A DNA stretch of 64,000 nucleotides from Hermodarchaeum sp048939595. GTDB taxonomy: Archaea > Asgardarchaeota > Hermodarchaeia > Hermodarchaeales > Hermodarchaeaceae. Each line of letters opens with the position of its first letter. Positions within the stretch are counted from its first letter, which is position 1. The notes under the pieces are model-generated. The model did no database searches. It saw only the letters and a list, made by a program, of their open reading frames with translations, and had not been told where the DNA came from. Positions 52,189 to 61,169 of the stretch are shown here, piece after piece. The stretch spans positions 1-64,000 of the forward strand of contig JBHLPI010000002.1 of assembly GCA_048939595.1 (NCBI GenBank). Reading direction: 5' to 3'. A program made the position numbers and the translations under genes.

Positions 52189-53544
52189 ATGCCGCAACGA
52201 GTTAGTGGTCGATTTCCACGATGGCTGACGGCCATCTTCATGTTTGCCATTTCCTTGGTCCTTGTCATCTTGACATACTTTATTGATATTGTGGGTGCTC
52301 TTTACTATTTTATTAGCATCCTGATTGCCTTTCTGCTCTGGACTTACGTCGATAAACAGCCTGTTGAGGGATTTGGTTTTAATCGCATCTCGCGATGGTG
52401 GCTTCAACTCATCTTGGGAATTATCCTGGCGAGTACAGTTCTTGGCTTGATTCTCTGGCTTGAAGTGCTTATTGGTTGGGTTGTTTTAAGCCCTGTCTTC
52501 CTTACTGTGCCGTTATGGGCGATTGTAGGGCTTCTTGCATATTATGCGATATGGCAGGCGCTGGTTGCGGCAGCTGAAGAGTTTGTTAGCCGAGGGTACA
52601 TTCAGCAAAATCTCGCAACCCAATTACCCATTCCGCTGGCAATTCTAGCTGCCTCAATTCTCTTTGCTGCATTACATATTCCAAGTATTGTGTTTCACTT
52701 GCTACCTGTACCTCTTGCAGTCATCATGTTCATGAATTTGATTCTTGGGGGAATCATGTTGGGCTTGGCGTTTGCCCGAACTGGACATTTATGGTTGCCT
52801 ATCGGATTGCATTTTGGCTGGAATTACATGCTTTATCATATTGCTGGCTTTGGTGGAAATGGAATCTTTGATGTGCAAAATCTGGGTCCATCCCTGTTCA
52901 CTGGTGACCTGATGGGTCCTGAAGCAGGATTGTTTGGTACCCTTGCCTTCTTGTTTTTAATTACTATTGTCTGGTTAGGAACTCAACCAACTAATGGGCA
53001 GCTTATGCGAACTTTTGAACGTAAGCCCTTGCTGATGTTTGCTTTTGGATTCCTCATGATGGCCATCCCTGTTGTATTGGGGATGGTCTTTGCGGGACTC
53101 TGGCTATTCCTCGTTATCTGGCTTCTTTACGCGATCTTTTTTCTGCAGATTTGGGAAAATCGAATGCTGTGTAGTCACTGCCCCCATTATGCTTCTGAAG
53201 GACGTATCTTACGGTGCCATGCGAATTATGGGCTCTATAAACTCTGGAAGTTTAATCCTGCGCCGATGAGCCGTTCTGAACAAGCTCAAATGGTAATCGG
53301 TGTTACCATTATGATTGGGTTTCCTTTTCCATTGTTGGTGTGGGCTCAGCAATGGTTCATGCTGAACATCGCCTTATTTGGAGCAATTATCCTCGGGGCT
53401 ATCTTATTCGGTTGGCTGTGTCTCCGTTGTATCAACTTTTCGTGTCCCTTCAATCGTGTACCAAAAGCTGAGGTTGATGCGTTTCTGAAAGCACACCCAG
53501 AGATACGGAAAGCTTGGGAAGAAATGGGATATAACTTGGATTGA
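52189..53544 (+). CDS. CPBP-family intramembrane metalloprotease with C-terminal cysteine-rich region
   Basis: 451 residues. The Abi/CPBP core has EEFVSRG (E130, E131, R135), FAALHIPSIV and PIGLHFGWNYML, the three catalytic/metal segments of type II CAAX-like proteases. Residues ~340-420 hold CSHCPHYASEGRILRCHANYG and CLRCINFSC, eight cysteines/histidines suggesting metal binding, separated by two extra helices; this is not part of the canonical family. Role unknown; archaeal members may process peptides or modify lipid-anchored proteins. Confidence 0.82.
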   Translation: MPQRVSGRFPRWLTAIFMFAISLVLVILTYFIDIVGALYYFISILIAFLLWTYVDKQPVEGFGFNRISRWWLQLILGIILASTVLGLILWLEVLIGWVVLSPVFLTVPLWAIVGLLAYYAIWQALVAAAEEFVSRGYIQQNLATQLPIPLAILAASILFAALHIPSIVFHLLPVPLAVIMFMNLILGGIMLGLAFARTGHLWLPIGLHFGWNYMLYHIAGFGGNGIFDVQNLGPSLFTGDLMGPEAGLFGTLAFLFLITIVWLGTQPTNGQLMRTFERKPLLMFAFGFLMMAIPVVLGMVFAGLWLFLVIWLLYAIFFLQIWENRMLCSHCPHYASEGRILRCHANYGLYKLWKFNPAPMSRSEQAQMVIGVTIMIGFPFPLLVWAQQWFMLNIALFGAIILGAILFGWLCLRCINFSCPFNRVPKAEVDAFLKAHPEIRKAWEEMGYNLD

Positions 53545-53553
53545 TTCCCCGTT

Positions 53554-54177
53554 TTAACTATGGTGAAATGCCTTTGCAAGCGTAGCGACGCGTTCACCGA
53601 CAAGTTGACTATTTCGAATGGCAATTTGGTCCTTAGGAGTCCCTCGCCAAGAAAAACCCTCAGTTTGGAGTGCAGTCATCCCCGCCCAAGCTTCTTTCAC
53701 CGGATCACCGACCCCGCCAACGACAATCATTCCTTGTCCGAGTGCATAATTGATGAGGGTTCCAGCTGTTGTTTCCTGTCCGCCGTGCCTAAGTCCTGCT
53801 GCAACGATGATTCCAACGATTTTATCACGGAGTCGATGGTCAAGCATTTTTCGAGTTCGTGACCGATCAATGAGGTTTTTGAGAAGCCCTGGCACGGTTG
53901 CAAAATAACAGGGGCTGGCAAAAATGATGGCATGAGCTGCCTCCATTTTATCTAACACTTTTGGAACATCATCTTTCGCATCCTCTGGGCAGAGTTTTTG
54001 CCGGACGCAGTTGTCACAGCCAGTACAGGGAAGAATAGTGTAATCAGCGAGGCGGAGAAGCTCGGTTTCGACTATATCAACTGACTTTGCAGCGGCAAGC
54101 GCTTGCGCCAAGAGGAATTCCGAACTTGATTTGTCTTTTTTGGGGGATCCGCAGAGACCTAACACCTTGATTGCCAT
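53554..54177 (-). CDS. Flavodoxin-like NAD(P)H-dependent FMN reductase (iron-sulfur flavoprotein type)
   Basis: 207 residues from ATG 54177 (54189 possible). AIKVLGLCGSPKKDKSSSEF is the FMN-phosphate loop; PCTGCDNCVRQKLCPEDAKDD supplies the compact Cys motif of iron-sulfur flavoproteins; FASPCYFATVPGLLKNLIDRS follows. Such proteins move electrons between ferredoxin and other carriers. Convergent with the CPBP gene. Confidence 0.88.
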   Translation of the reverse strand: MAIKVLGLCGSPKKDKSSSEFLLAQALAAAKSVDIVETELLRLADYTILPCTGCDNCVRQKLCPEDAKDDVPKVLDKMEAAHAIIFASPCYFATVPGLLKNLIDRSRTRKMLDHRLRDKIVGIIVAAGLRHGGQETTAGTLINYALGQGMIVVGGVGDPVKEAWAGMTALQTEGFSWRGTPKDQIAIRNSQLVGERVATLAKAFHHS

Positions 54178-54272
54178 GGAAACACACATCTGCCGAGTCC
54201 TATGACGGGCTTCCCCAATAGGGTTCCGGTGTCAGTCCTAAGCTAGCTGCGGACAAGCCTTTTTCGTAGAAA

Positions 54273-54902
54273 TTAGCGAGGAGGTTGGTGGCGAAGAGCG
54301 TTTTCGATACGTCGGAGGTCAGCTGGTGTATTGACATTGGTAAACGTGAGTAGTTTCTTGTCGAACCGTTCGAGAGCAGTTGTTGATAGATAAATAACCC
54401 GACCGATTCTTTTGATTAAACATTGCATGCGGTATTCCTTTGCTTCTAAGCATTGAGTTGCAATATCGCGAGCAATATCGGTTGCATATACAGAGTGAAG
54501 CGGTTCAACCCAACCGTTTGGCCAGCGTGGAACTGCAGCATGATGGTTCTCGACCATGTTCCATAAGATTTCAAAAAACATGTTATGAATTAGTGGTGAA
54601 TCGCAGGGAAGGAGTTGAGTATAGGGAGATTTAGCATGCTGAAATGCAGTAAACGCTCCAACCAATGGACACCGCATTTCATTGTTTTCATCGGTAAGAA
54701 TTTGATCTTTTGAGATGTATTTGGAAAATAGGTCTTGATCAGCCTTTGAATGGACAATAATTATGACTTCGCTGGCATGGGCTTCACAAGCATCTACTAC
54801 ATGGAGAAATAAGGGCTTGCCAGCGATTTGGATAAGAGCCTTAGATGGTTTGAAGCGATCACTTCGTCCCCCGGCTAAAATTGCGACAGTAACAGATTCC
54901 AT
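54273..54902 (-). CDS. mobA: Molybdenum cofactor guanylyltransferase
   Basis: 209 residues from ATG 54902 (GTG 54914 possible). VAILAGGRSDRFKPSKALIQ is the nucleotide-binding loop G-G-x-S-x-R-x-G/K...K, LPCDSPLIHNMFFEIL carries the metal-binding Asp, and WPNGWVEPLHSVY is the MobA-specific substrate segment. It attaches GMP to molybdopterin; here it may serve AOR or other Mo/W enzymes. Stands alone. Confidence 0.85.
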   Translation of the reverse strand: MESVTVAILAGGRSDRFKPSKALIQIAGKPLFLHVVDACEAHASEVIIIVHSKADQDLFSKYISKDQILTDENNEMRCPLVGAFTAFQHAKSPYTQLLPCDSPLIHNMFFEILWNMVENHHAAVPRWPNGWVEPLHSVYATDIARDIATQCLEAKEYRMQCLIKRIGRVIYLSTTALERFDKKLLTFTNVNTPADLRRIENALRHQPPR

Positions 54903-55328
54903 CACTTGCGTCACTCTTTGAATCTATCATTCTCTACGCCGCAAAAGCTAGCATTTGGACTAAAAAGTTATTGATACAGTAAATCAAGAAGAAAAACGTG
55001 ATTTGCTTTTCGCTAGCTTTGGAGGGTGGTCTCCCCTCCAACAACATCATAATATTCACCTATACCCCTATAAAGCGAAGAAAGAGCCCATCATCATCGT
55101 TAGATTTCTTTTTAATCGCAAAATTAATAATATTTTGAGAATAAAATTCTAAATAACCCATTAAATATCAAAAAGAGCCCAATAAGCCGTTTAAAATGGA
55201 TTTCATACTGAATTGATTAGAAAATAGAACAATAAAATAGGACTTTGTAACATAAAACTCTCCTGAAAATCGCTTTGAGGAACAATCGACATATGCCGAT
55301 ACAGCTTTCGCATTGTTGAGGGTCGTAA
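54903..55328. promoter_or_regulatory. Non-coding region with nested inverted repeats upstream of the wHTH regulator
   Basis: No ORF of note. AAAGCTAGC (54944-54952) pairs with GCTAGCTTT (55012-55020), and an adjacent 8-bp hairpin TTGGAGGG/CCCTCCAA (55019-55041, loop 7) follows. The rest is very AT-rich and probably holds divergent promoters for mobA and the regulator. GAGGG precedes ATG 55329. Confidence 0.45.
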
Positions 55329-56726
55329 ATGCCTGTTATCTCCGATGAATCTCTTAATGCCCTATCAAACCGAATCCTTTCTCGTTTGGATCCGGAAGAT
55401 CGAAGTTATGCATTGAGTTTGATACAGAATATTATAATCTTCATTAAACGAATTCAAGGCCAAAAGATAAGTGAAGAAGAGGAACATTATCCAAGACATC
55501 CTCTTTTTTCACATTCTGCCCAAAAAGGAGGACAAGACACCGCCAAAACTCTTCTCTACCGGTTACGTCTTGTTGACCAATATCATCTAGACAGAATACA
55601 ATGCATAATCGATGTAGTTATCAGAAATATCCCATTTGGAGGTAAGAAACCCCTTTCATCACGCAAAGCCCAGATACTTTGGCAACTATATCAAAACCCC
55701 ATGGCCCCCAAATATAAATTAGCTAAGCAAATTGGCACAACACCGCGGACCCTTTCAAAAGATATTGCCGAATTAGAAAGAGACTATGCATTTCGAATTT
55801 TTACTTCAGTTGATTCCCATAAATTCCATCTAATTCAGAAAATCATCGTTTTTGAAACAAAATCAATAGCACACACAAGGAAGCTAGCGGATTATGCTAC
55901 CAATCACCGAGGCTTTCTTCGATCATTTCGACTTGACCAGGATATGCGTAGAGGTACACTGATTTATCGATACCCAAATCAAAAGGAAGGCAACCAATTG
56001 TTCGAAGCGCGAGTTGACACGCTTTTAGATGAACTGTTTATTGACGTTAATATCACTCAGGTGTTTGGAATACATCAATTCATTTCTTTTGAAATGTATA
56101 ATCCTTTAACTTACGATTTTTCAATTGAGCCAGAAATTGTTTCACAAGTTCCCTTTGATTACAGTAAAAGCCATTTGGATACCCTTCCACAGCCCCGTGG
56201 GCTTACCTTCACCAAACCTTTTTGGTTTGATCAGGCTGATTTCCTTTTAGCCGATACGCTATATTCGTCTGGAACGCTTGCTGACCTCCAATATAAACAA
56301 CGGCTTCTACGCAGATATGGAATTGAATATTCTACAAAAACGATTTGGAAGAAACAACAGCGTCTCCGGAAAGAAAACGTCGGTTTTCCTACTATTGAAT
56401 TACAGATTCCAGGTTTCGATGAAGATTTGGTTCTAGTTGTATTTTGTACACCAAAAGCCGCTTCATCAATTCGAGCAATTTCTGTTTTTCTTCCATATGT
56501 GATGATAATTACAACGGATTCTGGTTGTTTGCTACGAATTCAGCGACCAGTCCACACTGCAACACTAACGGGACAACTTATTCGAAAAATACACAACCAA
56601 AGAGGCGTGAGGGATGTGAAACTCCTTCGATATCAAGGCAGACTTCAAACACCCCTATTGCCAGATATTGTACATCGATGGAATACAGACAAACAAAAAT
56701 GGATGGTACAAGAAGAAGACATCTGA
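55329..56726 (+). CDS. Large wHTH transcriptional regulator, family member 1 (465 aa)
   Basis: N-terminal region (~1-110) ending in IFIKRIQGQKISEEEEHYPR, then wHTH (LSSRKAQILWQLYQNPMAPKYK with LAKQIGTTPRTLSKDIAELE), then two large alpha/beta sensory-like domains, the second containing another predicted HTH-like segment (RRYGIEYSTKTIWKKQQRLR) and ending RWNTDKQKWMV. Members 2 and 3 (56745 and 61868) have the same layout and signature positions. No named family recognised; an archaeal Lrp-like repressor/activator by architecture. ATG 55329 with GAGGG. Confidence 0.7.
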   Translation: MPVISDESLNALSNRILSRLDPEDRSYALSLIQNIIIFIKRIQGQKISEEEEHYPRHPLFSHSAQKGGQDTAKTLLYRLRLVDQYHLDRIQCIIDVVIRNIPFGGKKPLSSRKAQILWQLYQNPMAPKYKLAKQIGTTPRTLSKDIAELERDYAFRIFTSVDSHKFHLIQKIIVFETKSIAHTRKLADYATNHRGFLRSFRLDQDMRRGTLIYRYPNQKEGNQLFEARVDTLLDELFIDVNITQVFGIHQFISFEMYNPLTYDFSIEPEIVSQVPFDYSKSHLDTLPQPRGLTFTKPFWFDQADFLLADTLYSSGTLADLQYKQRLLRRYGIEYSTKTIWKKQQRLRKENVGFPTIELQIPGFDEDLVLVVFCTPKAASSIRAISVFLPYVMIITTDSGCLLRIQRPVHTATLTGQLIRKIHNQRGVRDVKLLRYQGRLQTPLLPDIVHRWNTDKQKWMVQEEDI

Positions 56727-56744
56727 TAAGAGGAAAAAGAAACG

Positions 56745-58175
56745 ATGACAAGGATACAAAACCCTTCTCATTCAGCCAATCTAGAACCTGTCATTGACAA
56801 GCAATTCATTGAGAAGCTCATTCATCGATCTGAACCACAAGAAGATCATGAAGATTTGCGCCTTTTTCTCACAAATGTGCTACTTTTTGTAAAACGTGTT
56901 GATGGAGTCGATTTAACGGATGAGGAGAAGGAATATCCATCTCATTCCCAATTTTCTCATTTGACTTTTCGCAAAGGGCAAAGTACAGCTGAGGGATTGA
57001 AATATCGTTTAGACCTCATTGACCGATATAACATCACCAACGCGCAACGCATAATTAATATCATAGCCTCAACCGCCGTCTCAACTCCTAAGGAGAAACT
57101 AAATTCTCGTCAAATTCGCATAATCGAAGAACTACACAAGAATCCAACCATAGCCCGATATGAACTCGCTAAGAAGCTATCAACAACAGCGCAAATTATC
57201 CGTAAAGAACTAATGCATCTCCGCCAACAATTTTCATTGGCTGTCATCTACAATTTGGATTACAGTAAACTCCGATTAGGTTTATTTGAGATTGATTTTC
57301 GGACAAAATCACTGGATGCATCTGAGCAACTTGAAAGATTCTACCGGAGAACTCCTCCTATCTTCTTGCGCCGAATAAATTTTGATCACAACTATCGAGA
57401 TGGTTTCTTTCACTATCTTGTCCCGGATCAACCGGCGGGTCATCGAATGTTTGCTGAACGCCTAAAGTGGTTAGATTCAAATTTTCTCGAAGAATCATCA
57501 ACATTCAAAATCGAGAGTCTTCGCATTGATATTTCATTTGAGAATTATAATTTAGTAACTGGCACGTGGATGCTGGATTCTGACTCGTATTCCGTAGGAG
57601 TCTTGGAATTTCTTACAGCTCAGGACAGAGATAGGCTGCCCGCGCGAGAGATGATATTTGGGAGACCGATACGATTTGATCGCACGGATTACATTATAGC
57701 TTCTACGCCCTACATTTTTGGGGAAAAGCAGCATATCGGGGTCTGCCAAAAGGTGTTAGAACAACATGGATATTCATTATCTAAAAAGACAATTTGGAAT
57801 CGCGTAAAGAAGTTGCAACAAGAGGATGTTATGTATCCGTCTGTTTGGTATGATAGTCCTGAGCTTGAAGAACTTGTCAAGTTTAGTATTACGTGCACTC
57901 CTGCAGCCTTTGAACCTATTTATCGACTTCTTTCAATTCTTCCTTATGTCTATTCTGTCCGAACAGACATTGGATTGACCTTTACATTTCACCGACCGAG
58001 TCGATGTGCCCCAATAACAGGTCTATTAGCTGACACCTTTGATAGAATAGATAGTGTTTCGGATATCAAGATTTTTCGGTACGAGCCTACCTTTAGTCCA
58101 CAGTTGTTTACGAAGACCGCGGATCGTTGGGATGAAAGCCGACAACGTTGGCTTCTGAAAAAAGGTGATATCTAA
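56745..58175 (+). CDS. Large wHTH transcriptional regulator, family member 2 (476 aa)
   Basis: Tandem paralogue of member 1, 18 bases downstream, likely same transcript. LFVKRVDGVDLTDEEKEYPS ends the N-terminal region. wHTH: LNSRQIRIIEELHKNPTIAR with ELAKKLSTTAQIIRKELMHL. The second HTH-like segment is EQHGYSLSKKTIWNRVKKLQ and the C-terminus ends in RWDESRQRWLLKKGDI. Strong collinearity with members 1 and 3. Ligand and target unknown. Confidence 0.7.
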   Translation: MTRIQNPSHSANLEPVIDKQFIEKLIHRSEPQEDHEDLRLFLTNVLLFVKRVDGVDLTDEEKEYPSHSQFSHLTFRKGQSTAEGLKYRLDLIDRYNITNAQRIINIIASTAVSTPKEKLNSRQIRIIEELHKNPTIARYELAKKLSTTAQIIRKELMHLRQQFSLAVIYNLDYSKLRLGLFEIDFRTKSLDASEQLERFYRRTPPIFLRRINFDHNYRDGFFHYLVPDQPAGHRMFAERLKWLDSNFLEESSTFKIESLRIDISFENYNLVTGTWMLDSDSYSVGVLEFLTAQDRDRLPAREMIFGRPIRFDRTDYIIASTPYIFGEKQHIGVCQKVLEQHGYSLSKKTIWNRVKKLQQEDVMYPSVWYDSPELEELVKFSITCTPAAFEPIYRLLSILPYVYSVRTDIGLTFTFHRPSRCAPITGLLADTFDRIDSVSDIKIFRYEPTFSPQLFTKTADRWDESRQRWLLKKGDI

Positions 58176-58185
58176 TCGAAGTGGT

Positions 58186-59082
58186 TCAGGATGATTCCTG
58201 CATAATTGAGAAGAAGTGGTCTACCAATTCTTTGGCAATATTGGTATCTATGACTTGTTGTAAGCCTTGCCATCCACTGCTACTATTGACCTCAGTGACT
58301 ATCAGTCCTTTTTCAGTTTCTAAAATATCGACACCGGTATATTCGAGTCCAATTGTCTTAGCACATTTCACTGCAAGTTCTTCTAATTCTTGAGTTAGAG
58401 GACAAGGTTGTGGTTTAGCGCCTTGCCGCAGTGCACTTTTCCATGAATCTCCAATACGGGTCATAGCCCCAATGGCTCTATTTCCAATTACGAATACACG
58501 GATATCCTGATTTCCATGTTCGAGATATTCTTGAATGTACATAACATAACGGTTCGCTTCTAATGACCGAAAGACACGACGAGCTATTTCATGATCGCTT
58601 ACCCTAGTCATTCCCACACCACCAGAGCCAAAGAGCGGTTTGACAACAACATCCTTGTATTGTCGAAAAGCACGAAGTGCATCACGCGTGTATTGCGTTA
58701 CGGTGGTTCTGGGAACTGGAAGTCCAGCAAATTCAAGCAATCGTAATGTATAGTATTTGTCCACAGCCTTCTCAATGGCATGGGGACGATTCATAAAAGG
58801 AATCCCAAGCCTTTCAAGACAGTGCAGTGTGTCCATTCGTAGAATCACTTGCTCCAATGAGCCCCCTGGTACGGCACGTGTGAATACGCCTTGTAGAGTT
58901 GTCAGGTCTTCTTTTTTGTACTGAACTCGAGGATGCTTCCCCCCCACACGGACGATCGTTTCGGTAACATCAAATAGAACACATTCAGTGCCCTTGTGCT
59001 GAATCTCGTTTACAACGCGGCTAGTCTCCCATCCTTCTGGTTCGGCTGAAGCAACTCCCACACGCTGAATCTGTTTAACCAT
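58186..59082 (-). CDS. ATP-grasp glutamate ligase, RimK/CofF-MptN-like
   Basis: 298 residues from ATG 59082 (GGTGAG upstream; a GTG at 59094 overlaps the cofE stop). ATP-grasp: DKYYTLRLLEFAGLPVPRTT, DVVVKPLFGSGGVGMTRVS, VMYIQEYLEHGNQDIRVFVI and GVDILETEKGLIVTEVNSSS with metal-binding E/N. The MptN/CofF branch adds glutamate to tetrahydromethanopterin or alpha-glutamate to F420-2. Overlap with cofE argues for F420 tail synthesis; MptN/CofF cannot be separated by sequence alone here. Confidence 0.85.
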   Translation of the reverse strand: MVKQIQRVGVASAEPEGWETSRVVNEIQHKGTECVLFDVTETIVRVGGKHPRVQYKKEDLTTLQGVFTRAVPGGSLEQVILRMDTLHCLERLGIPFMNRPHAIEKAVDKYYTLRLLEFAGLPVPRTTVTQYTRDALRAFRQYKDVVVKPLFGSGGVGMTRVSDHEIARRVFRSLEANRYVMYIQEYLEHGNQDIRVFVIGNRAIGAMTRIGDSWKSALRQGAKPQPCPLTQELEELAVKCAKTIGLEYTGVDILETEKGLIVTEVNSSSGWQGLQQVIDTNIAKELVDHFFSIMQESS

Positions 59083-59090
59083 GATTTCAC

Positions 59091-59870
59091 TCACCGTCGA
59101 AAGAGATCCCGATCAGGTTCTCGAACTAGCATCTGAGCTGAACCTAGCCCCTTTTCAAAGTCATATCCACGAATCACAATCACTGCGTTTCCTTCATTGG
59201 CTTCGCCCATAAGTAATTCCGCGGCGGAAGCCAGCTCATCAGCCACTGCAACCTTAGTCGATCGAAGCTCATATCCAAACAAATCTGTGAGTCCTATGTA
59301 ACTTTTCACAGGAAGAAATCCCGCAACTCCAATGGCGATATTGATGGATCCTTCGCGGAAAGGTCGCCCATGCGTATCAGAAATGATAATGGCGACCTCA
59401 ATGTCTAATTGGTTTCTTATGGTCTGGCGAATACGCTCAGCTGAAGCATCGGGATTTTCTGGGAGAAGGGTTACACAATCAGAGTCGGGTACGTTGGACG
59501 AATCGACCCCTGCATTAGCACATACATATCCATGAGTGGTTTCCACAATAAGATGCCCTTGTTCAGCACGGATGACTCGAGTAGCCTCCTGTAAAATCAC
59601 TTCAACGAGTTCAGGCCGTTTATCCAGCTTATCCGCTAGCGCCAGGGCTTCTGCAGAAGGCTTAACATGAGAAAGGTTAACAGTCCGTCCCTCTGCTCGT
59701 GAGATGATAGTCTGTGCAATGACTAAGATATCGCCGGAATATAATGCGAAGCCACTGTCCGTACTAGCTTGACAAATGCGATTACCAACATCATCACTAT
59801 GATGAATGAGCCCTAACTTAGGTAGAACATGAACGGAATATGACGAGGGAAGAGTTGTGGGTGAAGGCAT
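59091..59870 (-). CDS. cofE: Coenzyme F420-0:L-glutamate ligase
   Basis: 259 residues. SGDILVIAQTIISRAEGRTV, HGYVCANAGVDSSNVP, AIIISDTHGRPFREGSINIA and GVAGFLPVKSYIGLTDLFGYELR are CofE hallmarks with metal/GTP-binding acidic residues. It adds the first (and in archaea usually second) glutamate to F420-0. Its 3' end overlaps the ATP-grasp ligase start region, so the pair probably forms an F420-glutamylation operon. Divergent from gelsolin. Confidence 0.95.
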   Translation of the reverse strand: MPSPTTLPSSYSVHVLPKLGLIHHSDDVGNRICQASTDSGFALYSGDILVIAQTIISRAEGRTVNLSHVKPSAEALALADKLDKRPELVEVILQEATRVIRAEQGHLIVETTHGYVCANAGVDSSNVPDSDCVTLLPENPDASAERIRQTIRNQLDIEVAIIISDTHGRPFREGSINIAIGVAGFLPVKSYIGLTDLFGYELRSTKVAVADELASAAELLMGEANEGNAVIVIRGYDFEKGLGSAQMLVREPDRDLFRR

Positions 59871-60011
59871 ATTCAGGTCATTCGGGAATTCAGTGTCACC
59901 CGCTTAAGAGTGTGCCGACAGCGAAGAAGGAAAGTTATAAAGACGAGAACTACAGCTGCAATCTTATCAATCGACCAACTTAGTCGGTCAAGCACTTCGA
60001 GCGTGGAAGAA

Positions 60012-60620
60012 ATGCCTGAGAAATTCATTAAATACCATATTCAAAAGGACCAACTTGTCCGCGTCCCTCAAAATTACCTAAACGAGTTCGGAACAGGTGA
60101 CGTATACCTAGTTGACACCGGACCCATCATTTACTCATGGATTGGGAACAAGTCCACACCTGATGAACAATTCATTGGAGCGGTTACCGCGGTATGGAAA
60201 GACCAAGATCGAAAGGGAACCGCAAAACTTGTTACGGTTCATGAAGGAGAAGAACCCAGAGCGTTTTTAGAATTATTCAGTGATAAGATTGTAGTAACCG
60301 AGCAAGATACTGAGGGGATTCTGAAACGTGTCGCACTCAAACAACACGAGTTCAAACTTTTCCGTGTACACATCGAAGATGAATTGAAAATGTTTTACGA
60401 AGTTGAACGCGATAAAGACTCTCTTGATACAGGTGATGTCTTTCTTTTAGATACATACAATAAAATCTACATTTGGCGAGGAAAAGGATCCACCGCCTTC
60501 GAACGCTGGGAAGGCATGCGAATAGCTGAAGGATATGATGGCCAACGAGCAGGACATCAAGAAGTCATTATCGTTGAAGAGGGAGAAGAACCCAAAGAAT
60601 TCATCAAACTCCTCAAGTAA
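60012..60620 (+). CDS. Two-domain gelsolin-like protein (Asgard 2DGel type)
   Basis: 202 residues from ATG 60012; 34 upstream in-frame codons are rejected because homologous starts are compact. Two gelsolin repeats of ~95 residues each show the signature: domain 1 with GTGDVYLVDTGPIIYSWIGN and domain 2 with LDTGDVFLLDTYNKIYIWRG, followed in each by ...VHEGEEPRAF and VEEGEEPKEF. Calcium-dependent gelsolins sever, cap or nucleate actin filaments; Asgard versions have been reported to affect actin in vitro. The window has no actin gene. Confidence 0.88.
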   Translation: MPEKFIKYHIQKDQLVRVPQNYLNEFGTGDVYLVDTGPIIYSWIGNKSTPDEQFIGAVTAVWKDQDRKGTAKLVTVHEGEEPRAFLELFSDKIVVTEQDTEGILKRVALKQHEFKLFRVHIEDELKMFYEVERDKDSLDTGDVFLLDTYNKIYIWRGKGSTAFERWEGMRIAEGYDGQRAGHQEVIIVEEGEEPKEFIKLLK

Positions 60621-60646
60621 CAATCACACCAAAAACTAGAGAGGTA

Positions 60647-60735
60647 ACCAAGAAGGGGGAAGAAACCCCAAGTTCGATAATAATACAGTAGGCCCCAGAG
60701 CCCCTCTTGGTCAATTTGCCGCTGGACCTTTTTTT
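60647..60735 (+). terminator. Terminator-like inverted repeat with T-tract after gelsolin
   Basis: ACCAAGAAGGGG (60647-60658) pairs with CCCCTCTTGGT (60701-60711) with one bulge; T7 at 60729-60735 follows 17 bases later. Long loop, so of moderate strength. Confidence 0.4.
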
Positions 60736-60760
60736 CTCAATCCCGAGGAAAGCCAGTTTA

Positions 60761-60822
60761 AACCAGTCGAACTCTGTCCCAGTGCAGGCGAGAAACACTG
60801 GGACAGAGCCCTATGACTGGTT
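60761..60822 (-). repeat. Long perfect hairpin (13 bp plus 8 bp) at the 3' end of the minus-strand operon
   Basis: CTCTGTCCCAGTG (60772-60784) and CACTGGGACAGAG (60796-60808) pair exactly over an 11-base loop; an outer stem AACCAGTC (60761-60768) with GACTGGTT (60815-60822) extends it. It reaches into the stop codon of the 60821-61168 gene. Placed between convergent genes; it may be a bidirectional terminator or processing signal. There is no T-tract directly next to it. Confidence 0.7.
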
Positions 60823-61168
60823 AGGTGGCATCATCGAGGACTAAGCTAACGAATTTACCCAATCGACCTGTGTGCTGGATGGCATTCTTGAGCCGGGCCT
60901 CGTGCGATTCCTTTTTGACGAGAAGATGATTCTCTCGCACGACGACGAGTTCGGTGAGAAGATCATAGAGCCGACGTAATTCCATTCGATCGACTTGCTG
61001 AGAAAGGCGTTCCAGGAGGCGGAACACGTCGTTCATCTCAACCTTCTCAAGCTGGTCAATAGAGTCCGTGACATTTTGCGACCGCAAAAAGGACCGGGCT
61101 AGGCGTAAAACTGGGTCGCTATTGTCATCTGTCCCTGTGGTCACGGCAATTCCCCTCAGTGTCGCCAT
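60821..61168 (-). CDS. Hypothetical protein, gene 2 of a two-gene operon (115 aa)
   Basis: ATG 61168 with GGGGTG six bases upstream. Largely helical, with coiled-coil-like stretches (LEKVEMNDVFRLLERLSQQV ... MELRRLYDLLTELVVVRENH). The start lies directly against the stop of the previous gene, so the two are co-translated. Family not recognised. Confidence 0.6.
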   Translation of the reverse strand: MATLRGIAVTTGTDDNSDPVLRLARSFLRSQNVTDSIDQLEKVEMNDVFRLLERLSQQVDRMELRRLYDLLTELVVVRENHLLVKKESHEARLKNAIQHTGRLGKFVSLVLDDAT

Positions 61169-61169
61169 A

